From assembly GCF_014192105.1 (NCBI RefSeq), contig NZ_JACHXK010000007.1:124001-188000 (forward strand): DNA of 64,000 bases, in the 5' to 3' direction. The position numbers and the translations under genes were made by a program. This document shows, in pieces, positions 52,483 through 61,223 of the stretch. A model generated the notes under the pieces. It was given only the letters and a program-made list of their open reading frames with translations, ran no database searches and had not been told where the DNA came from. The stretch's first letter is position 1. Each line of letters opens with the position of its first letter. Source of the stretch: Paenibacillus phyllosphaerae. GTDB lineage: Bacteria > Bacillota > Bacilli > Paenibacillales > Paenibacillaceae.

Positions 52483-53850
52483 TTGAGCGAGTTGCAGCAA
52501 GGCAAACAGGCGCATTTCAATGTGTTCTTGCGGGGTTCCGGCCATCACTCCGCCGCGTGGAAGCATCCCGATTCCGTGCCGAAGGAAGACTTAGACCTCG
52601 ATTACTATGCGAACATCGCGAGAATCGCGGAGCGCGGGTTATTCGATTCCCTGTTCACCGCGGACAACTATTCCGGTCTGGGCCGCAGACTCGAGCCGTT
52701 CACCCTGTTATCCGCTTTGGCGGCGCTGACCAAGCATGTCGGCCTGATCGCAACCGTCAGCACGACCTACAATGATCCGTACCATGTGGCGAGGAAATTC
52801 GCTTCGCTCGACCATATCAGCAAGGGCCGGGCCGCGTGGAACATCGTCACGGGGCACTCCAAGGAGGATGCCGAGAACTTCAACAGGCCGGAGCATCCGG
52901 ATGTGGCGCAGCGGTACGAGATCGGAGACGAGTTCGTCGAGTTGACCAAACAGCTGTGGGATAGCTGGGAGGAGGAGGCTCTTGTCTACGATAAGGAGAA
53001 CGAGATCTCGCTCGATGCGAGCAAGGTTCACGAGATTCAGTTCAAGGGCAAATACCATAACGTAAAGGGGCCGCTGAACATCCCGAGACCGCCGCAGGGG
53101 TATCCGGTGCTCGTCCAGGCCGGCTCTTCGGAGAACGGCAAGGAGTTGGCCGCGAAGACGGCAGAGGTCATCTTCACCGCGCAGCAGACGCTGGGCGCCG
53201 CGGAGGAATTCTACTTCGACGTGAAAAGCCGGCTGAAGAAGTATGGGCGGACGGCCGATCAGCTGCTGATCATGCCGGGCCTGAGCCCGATCGTCGCCGA
53301 TACGGAAGCCGAAGCGATCGATATCGAGAACGAATTCAATGCGCTGCTCAACCCGAAGCATGCGCTCCGCCGGCTGTCGAATTATTTTACAGTGGACCTG
53401 TCGGAATATCCGTTGGATGGACCGGTTCCCGTCGACAAGGCAAAGCCGTACGGGTCGATTACAACCGGTATCACAAGCCGTCAGCAGGTCGTCGTGGACG
53501 CGGCCGTTCGGGATAAGATGACGATTCGTCAGTTCTTGGCCCGAAGCGCGGCGGCGCACGGCCATGTCTCGTTCACCGGCTCGGTCATCCAGACCGCCGA
53601 TTTTATCGAGAAGTGGATCCGCAACCATGGCGCCGACGGCTTTAATATTCTGCCGCATATCTATTACGCCGGATTCGAGACGTTCGTGGACAAAGTCGTG
53701 CCCGAGCTGCAGAACCGCGGCCTCTTCCGCACGGCTTATGAAGGAACGACGCTGCGCGAGAACCTGGGACTCGCGCGACCGGAGAACAAGAACAAAGCGA
53801 TCTGGGCGCTGCGCAGGGATGCCGAGCAGCTGAAAGCCCAGCAAATCTAG
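52483..53850 (+). CDS. Flavin-dependent monooxygenase, NtaA/SnaA/DszA family (copy 4, TTG start)
   Basis: 455 residues from TTG 52483 after AGAGAGGTG. It is the most divergent copy: the flavin motif reads GRAAWNIVTG and is followed by HSKEDAENFNRPEHPDV rather than the Gly/Ala-rich loop of the others, and a 15-residue C-terminal extension is present. SFTGSVIQTADFIEKWI and YAGFETFVDKVVPELQNRG place it nearer copy 2. The changed loop beside the flavin suggests a different substrate. Confidence 0.92.
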   Translation: MSELQQGKQAHFNVFLRGSGHHSAAWKHPDSVPKEDLDLDYYANIARIAERGLFDSLFTADNYSGLGRRLEPFTLLSALAALTKHVGLIATVSTTYNDPYHVARKFASLDHISKGRAAWNIVTGHSKEDAENFNRPEHPDVAQRYEIGDEFVELTKQLWDSWEEEALVYDKENEISLDASKVHEIQFKGKYHNVKGPLNIPRPPQGYPVLVQAGSSENGKELAAKTAEVIFTAQQTLGAAEEFYFDVKSRLKKYGRTADQLLIMPGLSPIVADTEAEAIDIENEFNALLNPKHALRRLSNYFTVDLSEYPLDGPVPVDKAKPYGSITTGITSRQQVVVDAAVRDKMTIRQFLARSAAAHGHVSFTGSVIQTADFIEKWIRNHGADGFNILPHIYYAGFETFVDKVVPELQNRGLFRTAYEGTTLRENLGLARPENKNKAIWALRRDAEQLKAQQI

Positions 53851-53903
53851 ATTTTAAGCGCTAAACCCAACAACCATTCAACCATTCGAGGAGGAATATA
53901 TCC

Positions 53904-54872
53904 ATGTCCGTACAATATCGCAAATTAGGCGCAAGCGGTTTGAAAGTAAGCGAAATCAGCCTAGGCAGCTGGCTGACCTACGGCGGTTACGTCGAACGCG
54001 AGAATGCCATCCAATCCATTCAGAAGGCGTATGAGCTGGGCGTCAATTTCTTCGATACGGCCAACGTCTATGCCAAAGGCGAAGCGGAGCGCGTCGTAGG
54101 CGAGACGCTGCGTCAATATCCGCGCGAATCCTACGTGCTGGCAACCAAAGTATACGGCAAGATCGGCGACGGCCCGAATGACCGCGGCCTCTCCCGCAAG
54201 CATGTGATCGAATCGGCCAACGCCAGCTTGCAGCGCCTCGGTCTCGAATACGTCGACGTGTTCTACAGCCACCGCTTCGACGCCGAGACGCCGCTCGAAG
54301 AGACGCTGCGCGCCTTCGAAGATCTGGTACGCCAAGGCAAGGCGCTGTACATCGGCGTCAGCGAATGGACCGCGGCTCAGATTACCGAAGCGTTCGCCAT
54401 CGCGGACAAATACCTGCTCGACCGGATCGTCGTCAATCAGCCGATCTATAACCTGTTCGAGCGCTATATTGAGAAAGAAATCATTCCGCTCGGGGAGAAG
54501 AAGGGCTTCGGCCAGGTCGTCTTCTCGCCGCTCGCGCAAGGGCTCTTGACCGGCAAGTACACGTCGATCAATCAAGTGCCTGCGGAATCGCGCGCGGCGA
54601 AGCACGAGAACTTCAAAGGGAAAATCACGGAGGAGAAAATCGAGAAGGTTCAGCAGCTGCAGGCGATCGCGCGCGAGCTGGACATCACGGTCGGCCAGCT
54701 GTCGCTCGCCTGGATTCTCAGACAGCCGAACGTCTCGAGCGCGCTTGTCGGCGCGAGCCGTCCGGAGCAGGTAGAAGAGAACGTGCAGGCATCGGGCATC
54801 GTTCTGGAAGAAAGCGTGCTGAAGCGGATCGCGGATATCATCGAGAACAATCCGGTACCTTCGAGAGTGTAA
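53904..54872 (+). CDS. Aldo/keto reductase of the Kv-beta/YghZ-like group
   Basis: 322 residues, TIM barrel with complete tetrad: Asp51 and Tyr56 (FDTANVYA), Lys82 (LATKVYG) and His123 (YSHRFD). Other family blocks: YIGVSEWTAAQI, VVNQPIYNLFERYIEKEIIP, VVFSPLAQGLLTGKY, RQPNVSSALVGASRPEQ. GAGGAGG precedes ATG 53904. As last gene of the island it may reduce the aldehyde released when a monooxygenase cleaves a C-S bond. This role is inferred. Confidence 0.93.
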   Translation: MSVQYRKLGASGLKVSEISLGSWLTYGGYVERENAIQSIQKAYELGVNFFDTANVYAKGEAERVVGETLRQYPRESYVLATKVYGKIGDGPNDRGLSRKHVIESANASLQRLGLEYVDVFYSHRFDAETPLEETLRAFEDLVRQGKALYIGVSEWTAAQITEAFAIADKYLLDRIVVNQPIYNLFERYIEKEIIPLGEKKGFGQVVFSPLAQGLLTGKYTSINQVPAESRAAKHENFKGKITEEKIEKVQQLQAIARELDITVGQLSLAWILRQPNVSSALVGASRPEQVEENVQASGIVLEESVLKRIADIIENNPVPSRV

Positions 54873-54897
54873 CCACCCGGCCAATTGAATAGGATCG

Positions 54898-54930
54898 AAC
54901 TCCAGTAAATAACCAATTTACTGGAGTTTG
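54898..54930 (+). terminator. Terminator of the monooxygenase island
   Basis: AACTCCAGTAAAT pairs perfectly with ATTTACTGGAGTT, then TTGTC. The stem is long and the T tract short. Confidence 0.75.
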
Positions 54931-54972
54931 TCATGGGCAGATATACCCATACGTACCCTAGTAAGGAAAGGA

Positions 54973-55001
54973 TTGCCACATAACGATATATCGCATAGAA
55001 T
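54973..55001 (+). promoter_or_regulatory. Promoter of the PadR-ABC exporter operon
   Basis: TTGCCA at 54973-54978, a 17-bp spacer and TAGAAT at 54996-55001. The first PadR-type palindrome fills the spacer. Confidence 0.75.
54983..54994. promoter_or_regulatory. PadR-type operator 1, in the promoter spacer
   Basis: ACGATATATCGC lies wholly between the -35 and -10 hexamers, so a bound repressor would block polymerase. Confidence 0.8.
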
Positions 55002-55010
55002 AAAATCAAT

Positions 55011-55022
55011 ACGATATATCGT
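55011..55022. promoter_or_regulatory. PadR-type operator 2, at the transcription start
   Basis: ACGATATATCGT is a perfect 12-bp palindrome. Its centre is 28 bp from that of operator 1, a little under three helical turns, so both dimers would lie on roughly similar faces. Confidence 0.8.
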
Positions 55023-55040
55023 TAACGGAGGTTAAGAAGC

Positions 55041-55634
55041 ATGGCAACGGCATGGTCGCAGGATGAACGATTATTTTTGAATTTGGGTAATGAAAGAGAC
55101 ACGCAAGGATCCGGCAAGCGCTACTTCATGCGCGGCGGCGTCAAGTACGCCCTGCTGGAGCTGCTGCAGCAGGAGAATATGCACGGCTATCAGATGATGA
55201 AGGCGCTGGAGGATCAGTCGGGAGGGACATACAAGCCGAGTGCCGGATCCATCTATCCGACATTGCAGATGCTCCGGGACCAAGGATTCGTGACCGCGGC
55301 CAAGGTGGAAGGGAAGAAGGTCTTCGAGATTACGGATGAAGGCAGGGCTTATTTGCTCGAGGAGAGGGAGAAGGAAGAGAACGGTCAGGCGGAGTCAGGC
55401 GAAGAACGGCCCGAAACGGGCCTTAGCGAGGAGGAGGGCGGCGAACCCGTCAAGCGCAACCGACGGCTGACGCCTAAAGGCAAGGAACTGCTCCATCTGC
55501 TTAAGGCAGCCGAGCGCGCAGCGGTGGCGGATCCGGTCAAAGCCGAATCGCTGCGCCTGCTGATCAGCGAGCTGTCCCAATCGCTCAAGCGGATTGCCCA
55601 AGATACCGGCCAAGCCAAGGGTGAGCAGCCATGA
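55041..55634 (+). CDS. PadR-family transcriptional regulator
   Basis: 197 residues. An unusual N-terminal leader (1-30) precedes the PadR winged helix (about 32-105: GGVKYALLELLQQENMHGYQMMKALEDQ, YKPSAGSIYPTLQMLRDQGFV, KKVFEITDEGRAYL). A charged Glu/Gly/Pro-rich linker (about 108-145) and a C-terminal helix (about 155-190) follow. GGAGG precedes ATG 55041. It overlaps the first exporter gene by 4 bp (ATGA). PadR proteins usually repress adjacent drug exporters; the twin palindromes in its own promoter and the third copy before the monooxygenase island suggest it controls both units. Confidence 0.9.
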   Translation: MATAWSQDERLFLNLGNERDTQGSGKRYFMRGGVKYALLELLQQENMHGYQMMKALEDQSGGTYKPSAGSIYPTLQMLRDQGFVTAAKVEGKKVFEITDEGRAYLLEEREKEENGQAESGEERPETGLSEEEGGEPVKRNRRLTPKGKELLHLLKAAERAAVADPVKAESLRLLISELSQSLKRIAQDTGQAKGEQP

Positions 55635-57508
55635 GCGAGCGGGGCGCTGCGCCTTATCCGCTGCGACCGGACGGGTCGATGGGCGGAATGAAACGATTCG
55701 GCAGCGGCGAGAAGCTGAAGCCTGCCAGCATTTACCGTATGCTGGCGAGTATCTATGCCGATGCCAAGCTGGAATGGAAATCGCTGCTTGCCGCCGTCCT
55801 TTGCTTATGCGCCATCTCGCTGCTGCAATTCGCCATTCCGCAATTGACGCGCATCACGATCGACAGCATTATCCCGGACCGCGCATTCGATCGGCTGTTC
55901 TTCGTCTGCGCCGGTATTCTCGGCTCGGCCGCCTTGCTCGGCATCTTCGGTTATGCCAGCACGTCGCTGATCGCGAGTGCCGGGCAGAAGGTGCTCTACA
56001 AGCTGCGCAACGATCTGTACCGCCATATTCAAAGTCTGGATGTTTCCTTCTTCGACCGCAATCGTACCGGGGATCTCATGTCCCGCGTAACCAGTGACGT
56101 CAATATTCTCCAACAAATGATTTCCTCCAGCATGATGCAACTCATCACCGATCTGTTCACCTTTACCGCCATCGCGCTCTATATGCTCTGGATCGACTGG
56201 CGGTTAACCTTGCTGCTGCTCGCGACGTTCCCGTTCATGCTGCTGACGACGAGGCTGTTCGGCAAGCGGATGCGATCCTCGTTCCGCGCCGTGCAGGCCT
56301 CCGTCGCTGATGTCAGCGATCATCTGCAGAACGCGCTTACGGGCATTCGTCTAATCAAGTCGTTCACCGCCGAAGCTTACGAAGCCAAGCGTTTCGAAGA
56401 TCGAACGACAGCCAATATGGACGCGAATATCCAAGTTGTCCGCTTGCGGGCCGCTTATGAGCCTATTATCGATTTCCTTAATTTCGCCGGTCTCGCCATC
56501 GTGCTGGTGTTCGGCGCTTGGCTTGCGATGACCGACCAGATGACGGTAGGGACGATCGTCGCGTTCATCGCCTACTTGCGGCTGCTGCAGAATCCGATCC
56601 GGCATTTCAGCCGAATCATCAATACGATTCAGCAAGCGGCGGCCGGCTATGAGCGCATTATGGAGATCATGAACACGACAGCGGAAGTCGTCGAACGCGA
56701 AGACGCGATCCTCCTTCCGCAAGGCAAGGGGAGCATCGTCTTCCGAGAGGTGGATTTTGCTTACGGAGAGGGAGCTCGCTTGTTCGAGTCATTCGATCTG
56801 GAGCTTGAAGGCGGGAAGATCACAGCGCTCGTCGGTTCCTCCGGCTCCGGCAAGTCGACGATCGCCCATCTCATCGCGAGATTCTATGACCCTCAAGGAG
56901 GCGGGATCACGATTGACGGCTATGACCTCAGATCGGTAACGCTCCAATCGTTGCGTGAACAGATCGGCATCGTCTCGCAGGATATCGTCCTTTTCAACGG
57001 ATCGATCATGGACAATATTCGCTACGGCCGCATGGACGCGAGCGATGAGCAGGTGCTTGCCGCAGCCGAAGCCGCGAATGCAAGCCGATTCATTGAAGCA
57101 TTCCCGGAGGGCTTCCATACCCAGATCGGCGAACGCGGCGTCAAGTTATCCGGCGGACAGAAGCAGCGCCTCTCCATTGCCCGGGCCATCTTGAAGGATC
57201 CGCGGATCATCATTCTCGATGAAGCGACCGCGTCACTCGACACGGAATCCGAGCAGCATATCCAAGACGCGCTGTCGCAGCTGCTTCAAGGCCGCACTTG
57301 TCTGGTCATCGCGCATCGCCTATCCACTATTCAACAGGCGGATCGTATTTATGTGCTGGAGCAAGGAAATATCGTCGAACATGGCACGCATGAAGAACTT
57401 ATCCATCTGGCAGGACGTTACAGACAGCTGTACGATCTTCAGTTTCCGCAATCGGAGCAAACAAGGTTGACAGCGAGTCCGCGCAAAAGGGAAGTGAAAG
57501 CCTTGTGA
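55631..57508 (+). CDS. ABC exporter, fused membrane and ATPase domains (copy 1, canonical)
   Basis: 625 residues: six-helix membrane domain (about 45-350) and ATPase (about 365-600). Walker A GSSGSGKST (about 402-410), signature LSGGQKQR, Walker B IIILDEATASLD with the catalytic Glu, and H-loop VIAHRLS are all canonical, so it can work as a homodimer. It is the type of MsbA/BmrA-like exporters. Translationally coupled to padR upstream and overlaps the next exporter by 4 bp. Confidence 0.92.
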   Translation: MSERGAAPYPLRPDGSMGGMKRFGSGEKLKPASIYRMLASIYADAKLEWKSLLAAVLCLCAISLLQFAIPQLTRITIDSIIPDRAFDRLFFVCAGILGSAALLGIFGYASTSLIASAGQKVLYKLRNDLYRHIQSLDVSFFDRNRTGDLMSRVTSDVNILQQMISSSMMQLITDLFTFTAIALYMLWIDWRLTLLLLATFPFMLLTTRLFGKRMRSSFRAVQASVADVSDHLQNALTGIRLIKSFTAEAYEAKRFEDRTTANMDANIQVVRLRAAYEPIIDFLNFAGLAIVLVFGAWLAMTDQMTVGTIVAFIAYLRLLQNPIRHFSRIINTIQQAAAGYERIMEIMNTTAEVVEREDAILLPQGKGSIVFREVDFAYGEGARLFESFDLELEGGKITALVGSSGSGKSTIAHLIARFYDPQGGGITIDGYDLRSVTLQSLREQIGIVSQDIVLFNGSIMDNIRYGRMDASDEQVLAAAEAANASRFIEAFPEGFHTQIGERGVKLSGGQKQRLSIARAILKDPRIIILDEATASLDTESEQHIQDALSQLLQGRTCLVIAHRLSTIQQADRIYVLEQGNIVEHGTHEELIHLAGRYRQLYDLQFPQSEQTRLTASPRKREVKAL

Positions 57509-59268
57509 AACCGAAACGGATATTAGCCGATTTCTTTCGGGTATCGTGGCATTTTTACGTACTATCGATCACGCTTCATCTCATCTCCAATCTGATCAAC
57601 GTGTTCTATCCGAAAGTGCTCGGCACGTTCACCGATAAGCTGCAGCTCGGCGAACTAACGGGCGGCCTTATCGTCCACTACAGCTTGCTGCTCCTCTTGA
57701 TCGGGCTTGGCAGCGTGTTGTTCAACGGCTTCGCGATGTACTTGGTCATGTATGCGGGCAGGAAGTTCGAGTTCCTCGTCCGCGGCGGATTATTCCGCCA
57801 TTTCACGCAGATGGGCGAACGGTTCTATTCGAAGAACGGCGTGGGCAAGCTGCTCAGCTACTTCATGAATGACGTCACGGCCGTCCGGGAATCGATCTCC
57901 ATGGGCGTGAACCAGATGGCCAACTCCTCCATGCTGCTGATCGCCGCCATCACGATGATGCTGCTGAGCGGAATTCCGCTCTATCTTATTCTTGCATCCG
58001 TATTCCCGCTGCTGCTCATTCCGTTCATCGTCGTCTACCTCGGGCCGATCATCCGCAAGCGTTCGCTTGAGGTTCAAGAGGCGCTCGGTACGATGACGGA
58101 GACGGCGGAGGAACAGTTCGGGGGCATCCGGGTGACGAAGAAGTTCGCGGTGGAACCGATTATGAGCAGGCGGTTCGGCAAGACCGTCGATCAGATCCGC
58201 CATCACCAGCTTCGACTCGTTCGGGTATCGTCGTTCTTCCAGTCGCTCATTCCGTTCCTCGGGGCGATCGCGCTGATCGTGGCGCTTGCCTTCGGCGGCT
58301 ATTTGACAATTACGAATCATATCTCGCTCGGCAATTTCGTCGCGCTCACGCTGTATATCCGCATGCTGATGAATCCGCTGCAGCAGATCGGCAACGTAAT
58401 CAACTCGATCCAGCGTTCGCGGGCCTCGCTCGAGCGGCTGAACGGCTTGCTGTCCCAGCCTTCCGAGATCGTCGAATCGCCCACGGCCTTGGAAGCGAAC
58501 CTCGCATCGGCGGATATTCGCATCGAGCGTCTGACATTCTCTTATCCCGAATCCACGGCGCCCGTCCTGCAGGACATCAACGTGCGCATTCCATCCGGCA
58601 AGACGCTCGGCATCATCGGACGGACGGGAAGCGGGAAGACGACGCTGATGAAGCTGCTGCTGCGCACGTTCGACCCGCCTCCGGGAGCGATACGGTATGG
58701 CGAGACGGATGTGAGAGAATTGACGCTGGCCAGCCTCCGCAACCAGGTGGCCTATGTGCCGCAGGACGGTTTTCTGTTCAGTACGACGATTCAGGAAAAT
58801 ATTGCGTTCTACAACCGGGAAAGTCCGTTCGAAGCGGTCGAGCAGGCTGCCAGACAGGCCCAGATCTACGACAATATCGTCCAGTTGCCCAATCAATTCG
58901 AGACGAGGCTCGGCGAGCGGGGACTTACCTTATCGGGGGGCCAGCGCCAGCGAACGAGCCTTGCGCGCGGACTGATCAAGAACGCGCCGGTCATGATTCT
59001 CGACGACAGCGTGAGCGCCGTCGATGCCGTGACGGAGAAGGACATCATTGCCTCGATCCAGGAGGAACGCAAGCATAAAACAACGATCATCATCGCTCAC
59101 CGGATCAGCGCGATCAAGTATGCCGATGAGATCATCGTGCTCGATGAAGGCAGAATCGTGCAGCGGGGGACACATGACCGGCTGCTGCAGGAGCAAGGCC
59201 TGTATGCTGCCCTTCATGCGATACAAGAGGAGGGAAGCATGCATGCGACCGGCACAAGCCATTCATAA
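57505..59268 (+). CDS. ABC exporter subunit with degenerate catalytic site (YheI/BmrC-like)
   Basis: 587 residues: membrane domain (about 12-310) and ATPase (about 335-575). Walker A GRTGSGKTT (372-380) and signature LSGGQRQR are normal, but the residue after Walker B is Asp501 (VMILDDSVSAVD) in place of the catalytic Glu. This is the mark of the degenerate half of heterodimeric exporters such as Bacillus BmrC. It overlaps the next gene by 26 bp, its probable partner. Confidence 0.9.
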   Translation: MKPKRILADFFRVSWHFYVLSITLHLISNLINVFYPKVLGTFTDKLQLGELTGGLIVHYSLLLLLIGLGSVLFNGFAMYLVMYAGRKFEFLVRGGLFRHFTQMGERFYSKNGVGKLLSYFMNDVTAVRESISMGVNQMANSSMLLIAAITMMLLSGIPLYLILASVFPLLLIPFIVVYLGPIIRKRSLEVQEALGTMTETAEEQFGGIRVTKKFAVEPIMSRRFGKTVDQIRHHQLRLVRVSSFFQSLIPFLGAIALIVALAFGGYLTITNHISLGNFVALTLYIRMLMNPLQQIGNVINSIQRSRASLERLNGLLSQPSEIVESPTALEANLASADIRIERLTFSYPESTAPVLQDINVRIPSGKTLGIIGRTGSGKTTLMKLLLRTFDPPPGAIRYGETDVRELTLASLRNQVAYVPQDGFLFSTTIQENIAFYNRESPFEAVEQAARQAQIYDNIVQLPNQFETRLGERGLTLSGGQRQRTSLARGLIKNAPVMILDDSVSAVDAVTEKDIIASIQEERKHKTTIIIAHRISAIKYADEIIVLDEGRIVQRGTHDRLLQEQGLYAALHAIQEEGSMHATGTSHS

Positions 59269-61150
59269 CTGGCAGATGGATCAGAAGGCCGACCTTAACA
59301 TGCCGGAGCAGAAGCCGCAGTACGTCTCGGCTTTCCGCGCGTTGTCGGTCTACATTAAGCCGCATCGGTGGTCGTTCATCGCCGTATTCTGCTGTACGCT
59401 GATCGCGATTCTGACGGAATTGCTGCAGCCTTACTTGATGAAGATCGCGATCGACGACAACCTGCTGGCCGGCAAGAACGATTACCGCGGACTGATCGTA
59501 ATCGCCGTTATTTACTTGGGATTGTCCCTATCGACCCTCGTTTTCTCCTATATCCAGAACAATCTGCTGCAAAATGTGGGCCAAAGCATCGTCGCGCGCA
59601 TCCGCAAGCAATTGTTCGACCATATCATGAAGCAGTCGATGGGCTACTTCGACCGGACGTCGAGCGGCAGCCTGATCACCCATGTGTCGAGCGACACCGA
59701 AGCGCTGAACCAATTCTTCAACCAGGTGCTGCTCAGCCTGTTCCGCGACGGCCTGACGCTGATCTTCATTCTGGTGATGATGTTCCAGCTCGATACGACG
59801 CTCGCGCTATACTGTCTCATTCTGCTCCCGATCATCTCGATTATTGCCATCGCCTTCCGTTCGTTCATGCGATCGACGTATCAGCTGGCGAGGACGAGGC
59901 TGTCGCGGATGGTCGCTTTCGTCGCGGAGAATTTGTCCGGGATGCACCTGATCCAAGCGTTCCATCAGCAGAAGGAGCAGGAGAGGCAATTCAACGAACG
60001 CAACGGGCTGTATTTCAAAGCGAATCTGCGCGAAATCCGCACGAACGTGGTGTTCGGCCGCACCTTCGATATTCTGAGCAATCTGTCCATCGCTTTCGTC
60101 ACGTGGATCGGCGGCAGAGCCGTGCTTGGCCAGGACCTCGAGTTCGGCGTCCTCTATGCGTTCATCACGTACATTCGCCAATTCTTCCAACCGATCAATA
60201 CGATCACCCAACAGTGGAATACGCTGCAATCGGCGACGGTTGCGGTGACGCGGATCTGGAGCGTATTCGAGAGCAAGCCGGAAGTTACCGATCGTGAAGA
60301 GGAGGAGGCTTCCGAGCCGCGTGCGAAAAAGGACGATGAGCTGCGCCAGATGACCCTCACGACCGAGCGCGGCGAAGACGCTTCGGCAAGCTTGCAGAGC
60401 CTGGACGGCGTAAAGGGCGATATCGAATTCGAGCACATCTCGTTCAACTACGAAGAAGGCGTCCCCATCATTCGCGGCCTGGATCTGCACATCCATGCCG
60501 GCGAGATGATCGGCGTCGTCGGGACGACCGGCGCGGGCAAAAGCTCGCTCATCAGCCTGCTGTGCCGCTTCTATGACGTGAAGGAAGGCAGCATCCGAAT
60601 CGATGGAACCGATGTGCGCGATATCCCGCAATCGACCCTGCACCGGCTGATCGGCCTTGTCCAGCAGGAGCCGTATCTCTACTCGGGCAGCATCGTCGAC
60701 AACATCCGGATGTTCGACGAATCGATTACGCGCGAGGAAGTCATCGCCGCGTGCGAATTCGTCGGCGCGGATGCCATCATCGCGAAGCTGCCGGGCGGCT
60801 ACGATACGAAGCTGTCCGAACGGGGAAGCGGACTGTCGGCCGGGGAGCGGCAGCTGATCTCTTTTGCCCGAATCATCGTGTTCAAGCCGAAGGTGCTGAT
60901 CCTGGATGAAGCGAGCGCCAACCTGGACTCCCATACGGAACAGCTGATCCAGCAGGCGCTGCACGTCGTTTCCCAAGAGCGGACGACGATCGTGATCGCG
61001 CACCGGTTGTCCACGATTATGCAGGCGGACCGGATCATCGTCATGAGCCAGGGCGAGATCGTCGAGCAAGGCAATCATCAAGAATTGATCGAGCTCGGCG
61101 GGCAATACTGCGAACTATACGAGCATTCGCAAGGGCTTAGCGCGAGTTAG
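59243..61150 (+). CDS. ABC exporter subunit (YheH/BmrD-like)
   Basis: 635 residues from ATG 59243, 8 bp after GAGGAGGG; a longer open frame upstream is only the overlap with the previous gene. Membrane domain (about 25-350), an acidic/charged insert (about 352-392, DREEEEASEPRAKKDDELRQ) as in BmrD-type subunits, then ATPase. Walker A GTTGAGKSS, a variant signature LSAGERQ (about 531-537), and Walker B VLILDEASANLD with Glu556. With the preceding subunit it would give one consensus and one degenerate ATP site. Confidence 0.9.
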   Translation: MRPAQAIHNWQMDQKADLNMPEQKPQYVSAFRALSVYIKPHRWSFIAVFCCTLIAILTELLQPYLMKIAIDDNLLAGKNDYRGLIVIAVIYLGLSLSTLVFSYIQNNLLQNVGQSIVARIRKQLFDHIMKQSMGYFDRTSSGSLITHVSSDTEALNQFFNQVLLSLFRDGLTLIFILVMMFQLDTTLALYCLILLPIISIIAIAFRSFMRSTYQLARTRLSRMVAFVAENLSGMHLIQAFHQQKEQERQFNERNGLYFKANLREIRTNVVFGRTFDILSNLSIAFVTWIGGRAVLGQDLEFGVLYAFITYIRQFFQPINTITQQWNTLQSATVAVTRIWSVFESKPEVTDREEEEASEPRAKKDDELRQMTLTTERGEDASASLQSLDGVKGDIEFEHISFNYEEGVPIIRGLDLHIHAGEMIGVVGTTGAGKSSLISLLCRFYDVKEGSIRIDGTDVRDIPQSTLHRLIGLVQQEPYLYSGSIVDNIRMFDESITREEVIAACEFVGADAIIAKLPGGYDTKLSERGSGLSAGERQLISFARIIVFKPKVLILDEASANLDSHTEQLIQQALHVVSQERTTIVIAHRLSTIMQADRIIVMSQGEIVEQGNHQELIELGGQYCELYEHSQGLSAS

Positions 61151-61223
61151 CGGACACTAGAGCGCCGCTTAATTGGAACGGCACATGCCGCTTAGGCATC
61201 AGATTAATAGGAGGTTGGCGAGT

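Noticed and set aside
59048..59242. N-terminal extension of the third exporter gene
   Set aside because: It is the out-of-frame overlap with the ATPase end of the preceding exporter; GAGGAGGG selects ATG 59243.
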